Of a stretch of DNA of 9,891 nucleotides, positions 5,934 through 9,891 are shown piece by piece; position 1 is the stretch's first letter; every line of letters starts with the position of its first letter. The notes beneath the pieces are model-generated. The model was not told where the DNA came from and did not search any database. It saw nothing but the letters and a program-made list of their open reading frames with translations. The stretch is from an uncultured Actinomycetospora sp. (GTDB lineage Bacteria; Actinomycetota; Actinomycetes; Mycobacteriales; Pseudonocardiaceae): assembly GCA_902805495.1 (NCBI GenBank), contig CADCTH010000363.1:1-9891 (forward strand). The letters run 5' to 3'. The translations under genes were made by a program, and so were the position numbers.

Positions 5934-6488
5934 ATGACCCCGACCCTCACCACGACCCTCACCACCGGCCTCACCACCCTCACCGCGGCCCTCGACGCCG
6001 CCGTCCGCGACAGCGCCCCGGGCCTCGCCCGCGTCGACGCCGTCGGCCACGCCCTGGCCCCGCACCTCGGCTATCCACGATTGCTCGAGCCCGACCAGTG
6101 CGTCGGCGACCCCGCCCACTACCGCCAGCACGTGCTGCACGTCGCCGCGGACGGCGCGTTCTCGCTGGTCGCGCTCGTGTGGCTGCCCGGGCAGAGCACC
6201 CCGGTCCACGACCACCTGTCGTGGTGCGTGGGCGGCGTGCACGCCGGCCGGGAGCACGAGACGCGCTACCGCCTCGACGGCGACCGGCTCGTCGCCGCCG
6301 GCGAGGACGTCGCCGGGCCCGGGACCGTCGCCGGGCTCCTGCCGCCCGGCGACATCCACCGCGTGACCAGCACCGGGCCCGCCACGACGATCTCGCTGCA
6401 CGTCTACGGCGTCGACGTCACCCGACGCGGCTCGAGCATCCGGCGGCGGTACGACCAGCCCGAGATGTCAGCGAAGTGGCGTCGCTGA
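5934..6488 (+). CDS. Cysteine dioxygenase-family thiol dioxygenase (cupin)
   Basis: A single-cupin, mononuclear iron thiol dioxygenase of 184 aa that would add O2 to a thiol to give a sulfinate. The iron ligands are clear: H92 and H94 in TPVHDHLSW and H142 in PGDIHRV. H156 and Y158 in SLHVYG match the conserved His-x-Tyr of cysteine dioxygenase. The pre-cupin strand FSLVALVWLPGQ is typical of the bacterial group. At the residue that decides substrate (Arg60 in mammalian cysteine dioxygenase, Gln in 3-mercaptopropionate dioxygenases), my hand alignment of HYRQHVLHV puts Gln65, with Arg64 next to it. The enzyme may therefore be Gln-type and act on 3-mercaptopropionate rather than cysteine. Cys98 sits where the mammalian crosslinking Cys93 falls. 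The ATG at 5934 has GGAG at 5924-5927. The first 20 residues are a Thr/Leu low-complexity stretch. It follows the GNAT gene by 18 bp. Confidence 0.88.
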   Translation: MTPTLTTTLTTGLTTLTAALDAAVRDSAPGLARVDAVGHALAPHLGYPRLLEPDQCVGDPAHYRQHVLHVAADGAFSLVALVWLPGQSTPVHDHLSWCVGGVHAGREHETRYRLDGDRLVAAGEDVAGPGTVAGLLPPGDIHRVTSTGPATTISLHVYGVDVTRRGSSIRRRYDQPEMSAKWRR

Positions 6489-6491
6489 CGT
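6465..6491. terminator. Hairpin overlapping the dioxygenase stop, between convergent transcripts
   Basis: GTCAGCGA (6467-6474) and TCGCTGAC (6482-6489) are exact inverted copies with a 7-nt loop. An A-T pair and G-U pairs extend the stem to 6465-6491. The right arm contains the TGA stop (6486-6488) of the dioxygenase. On the other strand the hairpin lies 24 bp beyond the YccF stop, so it could end both transcripts. There is no U-tract, which is common for actinobacterial terminators. Function is inferred from structure and position. Confidence 0.5.
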
Positions 6492-6515
6492 TGAGTGTCC
6501 GTATCGGTACTTCGA

Positions 6516-6953
6516 TCACCGGCGCGCCGGCACCGGGGTCCGGTGGTCGCCGACGGCGAAGGCCGCCGCGTCCTCGGTGTCGACGATGCGCCGGCCCAGG
6601 GGCGTGAGCGAGACCGGGATGAGCTTGAGGTTCGCCCACGCGAACGGGATGCCGACGATCGTCACGGCGAGCGCGATCGCCGTGACGACGTGCCCGATCG
6701 CCAGCCACCAGCCCGCGACGACGAACCAGATGATGTTGCCGAGCGTCGAGCCGAGGCCCGCGTCGCCCCGGCGCTCGATGCGGCTGCCGAACGGCCACAA
6801 CGCGAACAGGGCGATGCGGAACGACGCGATGCCCCACGGGATCGTGATGATGAGGATGCAGCAGATCAGCCCCGCGACGACGTAGCCCAGGGCCATCCAC
6901 ACCCCCGCCAGCACGAGCCAGACGAGGTTGAGCAGGGTCCGGAGCAGCGCCAT
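6516..6953 (-). CDS. YccF-domain inner membrane protein
   Basis: A 145-aa integral membrane protein with two copies of the YccF (DUF307) unit. Repeat 1 spans about 7-59 (LLNLVWLVLAGVWMALGYVV ... TIPWGIASFRIALFALWPFG) and repeat 2 about 70-123 (LGNIIWFVVAGWWLAIGHVV ... GIPFAWANLKLIPVSLTPLG). Both share the N-x-x-W-x-V-x-A-G-x-W-x-A-x-G-x-V-V core and a buried I-P-x/A turn, so the gene arose by internal duplication, as is usual for the family. Each repeat has about two hydrophobic segments. A hydrophilic tail follows residue 123. Family function is unknown. The ATG at 6953 is chosen because the YccF homology starts there; the Shine-Dalgarno site is weak (GGGG). It lies 35 bp after the stop of the transporter gene on the same strand and is probably co-transcribed. 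Confidence 0.9.
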   Translation of the reverse strand: MALLRTLLNLVWLVLAGVWMALGYVVAGLICCILIITIPWGIASFRIALFALWPFGSRIERRGDAGLGSTLGNIIWFVVAGWWLAIGHVVTAIALAVTIVGIPFAWANLKLIPVSLTPLGRRIVDTEDAAAFAVGDHRTPVPARR

Positions 6954-6988
6954 GGCCCCAGCCTGCCACCGCGCGCCCGGTACGTCCC

Positions 6989-8287
6989 CTACGTCAGCTC
7001 GCGGCCCTTGGTCTCGGGCAGCGTCAGGATGATCAGGAACGCGACCAGCGCGCCGCCGGAGACGTACCAGAAGAAGAGGTCGGGCCGGCCCGCGCCGGAC
7101 AGGGCCGCGATCAGCAGCGGCGCGGTGCCGCCGAAGATCGCGACCGTGAGGTTGTACCAGGCACCGATGCCCAGGGCGCGGAGCTCGGTCGGGAAGATCT
7201 CGCTCATGATCGCGGGCGCGATCGAGGAGAACACCGAGTAGAGCCCGAGGCCCACCGAGAACACGATGATCAGGTTGATCAGTGGTGGACGTTCGGTGAT
7301 CAGCAGGCTCAGGGGCACCGTGAGCAGCACGAACGCCCCCGACCACACCAGCATCTGTGGCTTGCGCCCGAATCTGTCGGCCAGCGCGCCGAAGGGGTAC
7401 TGGCCGAGGATGAACACCACCGTGCCGATGGACAGCGCGAGGAACACGTCGCTGCCCGCGGCGTCGCGGAACTGCACCGCGAACGGGGTCAGCGCGCTGA
7501 AGAACGTGTAGTAGCAGAGCGTCGAGAGCAGCGTGAAGCCGAAGAGCTGCAGCACCGAGCGCGGGTAGTGCGTGAGCGTCCGGAGCAGCGGGTTCTTGGT
7601 GGCCTTCGCCTTCTCGACGTTCTCCTCGAACTGCTCGGTCTCGACGAGCGTCCGGCGCAGGTAGAGCCCCACGATGCCCAGCACGCCGCCGACGGCGAAC
7701 GCGATGCGCCAGCCGTACGTCTCGAGCTCGGGCCGGCTGAGCGTGGTCGTGAGCAGCAGGCCGAGCAGCGACGCGGCCAGCAGCGCCGTGCCGGTGGAGA
7801 TGTAGAAGAAGCTCGAGTAGCGCCCGCGGCGGTTCGGCGGGGCGATCTCGGCGAGGTACGCGCTGGCGTTGGAGACCTCGCCGCCGAGCGAGAGCCCCTG
7901 GGCGATGCGCGCGAGCAGCAGCAGGATCGGGGCGAGCCAGCCGACCACCGAGTAGGTCGGCAGCACGGCGATGAGCAGCGAACCGCCCGCCATCAGCATG
8001 ATCGTGACGAGCATGGCGAACTTGCGTCCGCGCAGGTCGGCGAGCCGCCCGAGGATCACCCCGCCCAGCGGCCGGAAGAAGAACGCGAGCGCGTAGGTGC
8101 TCGTCGTCCCGATCAGTGCGAGCGTCGGGTTGCTCTTGTCGAAGAACTGCGACGAGAAGTAGACGGCGAACGTCGCGTAGATCGTCCAGTCGAACCACTC
8201 GACCGCGTTGCCGATGCTGGCCGCCACGAGCGTGCGGACCGGTAGTTGGTGGCGCTCGGTACTCGTCGATGCGGACGCCTGGCTCAT
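6989..8287 (-). CDS. MFS transporter, metabolite:H+ symporter (MHS) family
   Basis: A twelve-helix major facilitator of 432 aa, in the branch that includes alpha-ketoglutarate, shikimate and proline/betaine symporters. Signatures seen: SIGNAVEWFDWTIYATF (24-40), the MHS helix-1 motif with acidic Glu30 and Asp33; the loop 2-3 motif GRLADLRGRK (80-89); RIAQGLSLGGE (127-137), the helix-4 motif of MHS proteins; its half-molecule echo GALADRFGRK (300-309); and the C-terminal LPETKGREL (423-431). It should drive uptake of a small organic acid or zwitterion with protons across the cytoplasmic membrane; the substrate is not readable. The ATG at 8287 is preceded by GGGAGGGG at 5 nt. An upstream in-frame extension to 8413 exists, but it is Arg/Ala/Gly-rich, overlaps the dehydrogenase end and is rejected. 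It lies 67 bp after the alcohol dehydrogenase stop. The neighbouring ligase and dehydrogenase suggest a catabolic substrate. Confidence 0.93.
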   Translation of the reverse strand: MSQASASTSTERHQLPVRTLVAASIGNAVEWFDWTIYATFAVYFSSQFFDKSNPTLALIGTTSTYALAFFFRPLGGVILGRLADLRGRKFAMLVTIMLMAGGSLLIAVLPTYSVVGWLAPILLLLARIAQGLSLGGEVSNASAYLAEIAPPNRRGRYSSFFYISTGTALLAASLLGLLLTTTLSRPELETYGWRIAFAVGGVLGIVGLYLRRTLVETEQFEENVEKAKATKNPLLRTLTHYPRSVLQLFGFTLLSTLCYYTFFSALTPFAVQFRDAAGSDVFLALSIGTVVFILGQYPFGALADRFGRKPQMLVWSGAFVLLTVPLSLLITERPPLINLIIVFSVGLGLYSVFSSIAPAIMSEIFPTELRALGIGAWYNLTVAIFGGTAPLLIAALSGAGRPDLFFWYVSGGALVAFLIILTLPETKGRELT

Positions 8288-8354
8288 CCGTGCCCCTCCC
8301 GCTCGCCCCCGTTGCGACGCACCGTAGGCGACCGGGCGCGCCGGGTACAGCCGA

Positions 8355-9389
8355 CTATCCGCCGACGATCCCGACCTTCCCGCCCGCGCCGGCGTCGGCG
8401 ACCTCGTAGGCACGGCCGGCGTCGGCGAGCGCGAACCGGTCGGTGACGACCCGCTCGGGGTGCAGGTCCCAGCGCGCGAGGCGCTCGAGCAGCTCGGCCA
8501 CGCGCCACGTCGGCGCCACCCAGGAGCCGTGCACGGTGAGCTGGCGGTGGATGAGCACCTCGCTGACGTCCACCGTCAGCGTCGCGCCCTCGCCGACCAG
8601 CGCGCACCGGCCGTGGCGGCGGGTGTGGCGCAGCGCGGTCAGCTGGGCGGCGCCGACCCCGGAGCAGTCGACGGTGACCTCGGCGCCGTCGCCCAGCACG
8701 GCGTCGAGCTCCCCGTCGACGCCCTCGTCGGACTCCACCGCGACGTCCACCGCGCCGAGGTCGCGGGCCAGCGCGCGGCGCTCCGGCGACGGGTCGGTGC
8801 CCACGACCCACGGCGAGCCCATCGCCGACGCGAGCATGCCGACCGCGAGCCCGACCGGCCCGAGCCCGGTGACCAGCACCTGCTCGGCACCGGTCAGCGC
8901 GACGCGGCACAGCGCCTCGTACGCCGTGGCGAACCCACAGGCCACGCACGCGCCGTCGAGGAAGGTCAGGGCGTCGGGCAGGGCGAGGAGGTCGCGCTCC
9001 TCGGCCAGCAGGAGGTCGGCGTGCCCGCCGTCGCGCTGCCACCCGTAGGCCGCACGCCGCGGCGAGGTGCAACTGATCTGGTACCCGCGACGGCATTCGT
9101 CGCACTGGCCGCAGCCGCTGATGTGGTAGACGACGACACGGTCACCGACGCCCACCCGCCCCACGTCGGGGCCGACGGCGACGACCTGCCCGCACGGCTC
9201 GTGCCCGCCGATCACGTCCTGGTAGGCCTCGGGACCCTCACCGAGGTGCTCGCGGTAGATCGCCCGCAGGTCGCTGCCGCAGATCGTCGACGCCTGGACG
9301 GCGACGACGACCTGACCCGGTCCCGGCTCCGGGTCGGGCACCTCGCGCAGCTCGACCCGGCGTCCCCCGGGCAGGTACACGCCTCGCAC
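8355..9389 (-). CDS. Zinc-dependent alcohol dehydrogenase (medium-chain dehydrogenase family)
   Basis: A 344-aa zinc alcohol/polyol dehydrogenase interconverting an alcohol with an aldehyde or ketone using a nicotinamide cofactor. Catalytic zinc ligands: C37 (TICGSD) and H63-E64 (GGHEPCGQVV). The structural zinc site is complete: C93, C96, C99 and C107 within GCGQCDECRRGYQISC. The Rossmann nucleotide loop is TGLGPVGLAVG (174-184). Asp199 at the end of the second strand (VVGTDPSPER) favours NAD+ over NADP+. The overall pattern resembles sorbitol/threonine/formaldehyde-type members, and I cannot choose between them. The GTG start at 9389 has GGGGAG 5 nt upstream, inside the end of the preceding ligase gene. 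The ligase TGA and this GTG are separated by one base, implying translational coupling. Confidence 0.93.
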   Translation of the reverse strand: MRGVYLPGGRRVELREVPDPEPGPGQVVVAVQASTICGSDLRAIYREHLGEGPEAYQDVIGGHEPCGQVVAVGPDVGRVGVGDRVVVYHISGCGQCDECRRGYQISCTSPRRAAYGWQRDGGHADLLLAEERDLLALPDALTFLDGACVACGFATAYEALCRVALTGAEQVLVTGLGPVGLAVGMLASAMGSPWVVGTDPSPERRALARDLGAVDVAVESDEGVDGELDAVLGDGAEVTVDCSGVGAAQLTALRHTRRHGRCALVGEGATLTVDVSEVLIHRQLTVHGSWVAPTWRVAELLERLARWDLHPERVVTDRFALADAGRAYEVADAGAGGKVGIVGG

Positions 9390-9390
9390 G

Positions 9391-9891
9391 TCAACTCCCC
9401 TCGAGCGCCCGGAGTGCCCACCGGCGCAGCTCCGCGGCCTTGATCTTGGTGCCGTTGGTGCCCGACGTCGTGGGCATGGCGTCGACGACGTGCACCGCCG
9501 CCGGCACCTTGAACCCCGCGAGGACCTCGCGGCACCAGCCCACCAGATCCTTCCCCGCGGGCGTGCGTCCCGGCGTCGCGACGACGAAGCCGACCGCGCG
9601 CATCGCCCCGTCCGCGTCGGGCACGCCCACGACCTTGGCCGTCGCCACGTCGGGGTGGGCGGCCAGCCGGCGCTCGATCTCGGCGGGGTCGACGAGGAAG
9701 CCGCGCAGGCGCAGCGCGTCCCCGCGGCGGCAGACGTAGACGAACGCGCCCTCGTCGACGAGCACCCCGAGGTCGCCGGAGCGGAACCAGCCGTCGGCGA
9801 CGAACGCGTCGAGGTCCTCGGCGCCCAGGTAGGCGTCGACCACGCAGGGCCCGCGGAACTGCAGCTCGCCCTCCTGGCCGGGCTCCCGGGC
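9391..9891 (-). CDS. Acyl-CoA synthetase / AMP-binding enzyme, C-terminal part (5' partial)
   Basis: The last 166 residues of an ANL-superfamily adenylating enzyme, open to the right edge with no start codon needed inside the window. It would activate a carboxylic acid as acyl-AMP and transfer it to CoA. Motifs in order, numbered from the edge: GELQFRGP (8-15), DGWFRSGDLG (33-42) with the ribose-binding Asp40, the hinge RRGDALRLRGFLVDPAEIE (55-73), FKVPAAVHVVDAMPTTSG (127-144), and NGTKIKAAELR (146-156) with the likely catalytic Lys149. The hinge reads L-R-G-F-L-V-D-P rather than the more common R-G-x-x-I-x-P, a variation seen in some FadD-like enzymes. The substrate pocket lies off the window, so specificity cannot be judged. 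Its stop is one base before the alcohol dehydrogenase GTG. It is the first visible gene of the minus-strand run. Confidence 0.92.
   Translation of the reverse strand, partial: AREPGQEGELQFRGPCVVDAYLGAEDLDAFVADGWFRSGDLGVLVDEGAFVYVCRRGDALRLRGFLVDPAEIERRLAAHPDVATAKVVGVPDADGAMRAVGFVVATPGRTPAGKDLVGWCREVLAGFKVPAAVHVVDAMPTTSGTNGTKIKAAELRRWALRALEGS

Noticed and set aside
6519..6530. The 12-bp palindrome CCGGCGCGCCGG at the YccF 3' end as a terminator
   Set aside because: It lies within the YccF coding end, has no loop-forming spacer, and such GC palindromes are common here. The hairpin at 6465-6491 is the better terminator candidate.
8288..8413. An N-terminal extension of the MFS transporter to 8413
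   Set aside because: It would overlap the alcohol dehydrogenase 3' end, its residues are low complexity, and ATG 8287 has a strong Shine-Dalgarno site directly before the first MHS motif.

Overview
The window is very GC-rich DNA with strong third-position G/C bias, GTG and TTG starts beside ATG, and Shine-Dalgarno sites of the GGAGG type. The gene content is typical of a filamentous or nocardioform actinobacterium. It includes a conservon-type sensor kinase with a nitrate/nitrite-sensing (NIT) domain, an XPB-type helicase with a mycobacterial-style DNA-damage promoter, a YccF-domain protein, and a major facilitator superfamily (MFS) symporter of the metabolite:H+ symporter (MHS) group. A member of Pseudonocardiales is plausible, but the sequence alone does not fix the genus. 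I see no mobile element, CRISPR array, tRNA or rRNA. This looks like ordinary chromosome.

Layout. (1) 1-2066, minus: the first 688 codons of a membrane sensor kinase (CvnA-like), with its 3' end beyond position 1. (2) 2067-2497: a 431-bp divergent intergenic region. It holds a perfect 9-bp inverted repeat near the kinase and, near the helicase, a very good match to the LexA-independent DNA-damage promoter recognised by PafBC (RecA-NDp type). (3) 2498-4210, plus: XPB-family DNA helicase with a TTG start. (4) 4207-4653, minus: small NTF2/SnoaL-like protein, whose stop codon shares a CTAG with the helicase stop. (5) 4774-5250, plus: GNAT acetyltransferase, divergent from gene 4 across a 120-bp region with an 8-bp inverted repeat. 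(6) 5340-5915 and 5934-6488, plus: a second GNAT protein and a cysteine-dioxygenase-family thiol dioxygenase, apparently one operon behind an 89-bp leader with competing hairpins. (7) 6465-6491: a hairpin spanning the dioxygenase stop, between convergent transcripts. (8) 9891-6516, minus: a four-gene run of acyl-CoA synthetase (5' end off the window), zinc alcohol dehydrogenase, MHS transporter and YccF membrane protein.

How the genes may work together. The minus-strand run at the right looks like a small catabolic cassette in which a transporter brings in an organic acid or related compound, a dehydrogenase handles an alcohol/carbonyl step, and a ligase makes a CoA thioester. The substrate cannot be read from the sequence. 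The GNAT-dioxygenase pair points to thiol oxidation (cysteine or 3-mercaptopropionate). The helicase is most likely part of the DNA-damage response. The kinase should be the first gene of a conservon signalling cluster continuing off the left edge. No clearly new system is present. The most informative points are the promoter at 2435-2457, the active-site composition of the thiol dioxygenase, and several unexplained inverted repeats between divergent genes.
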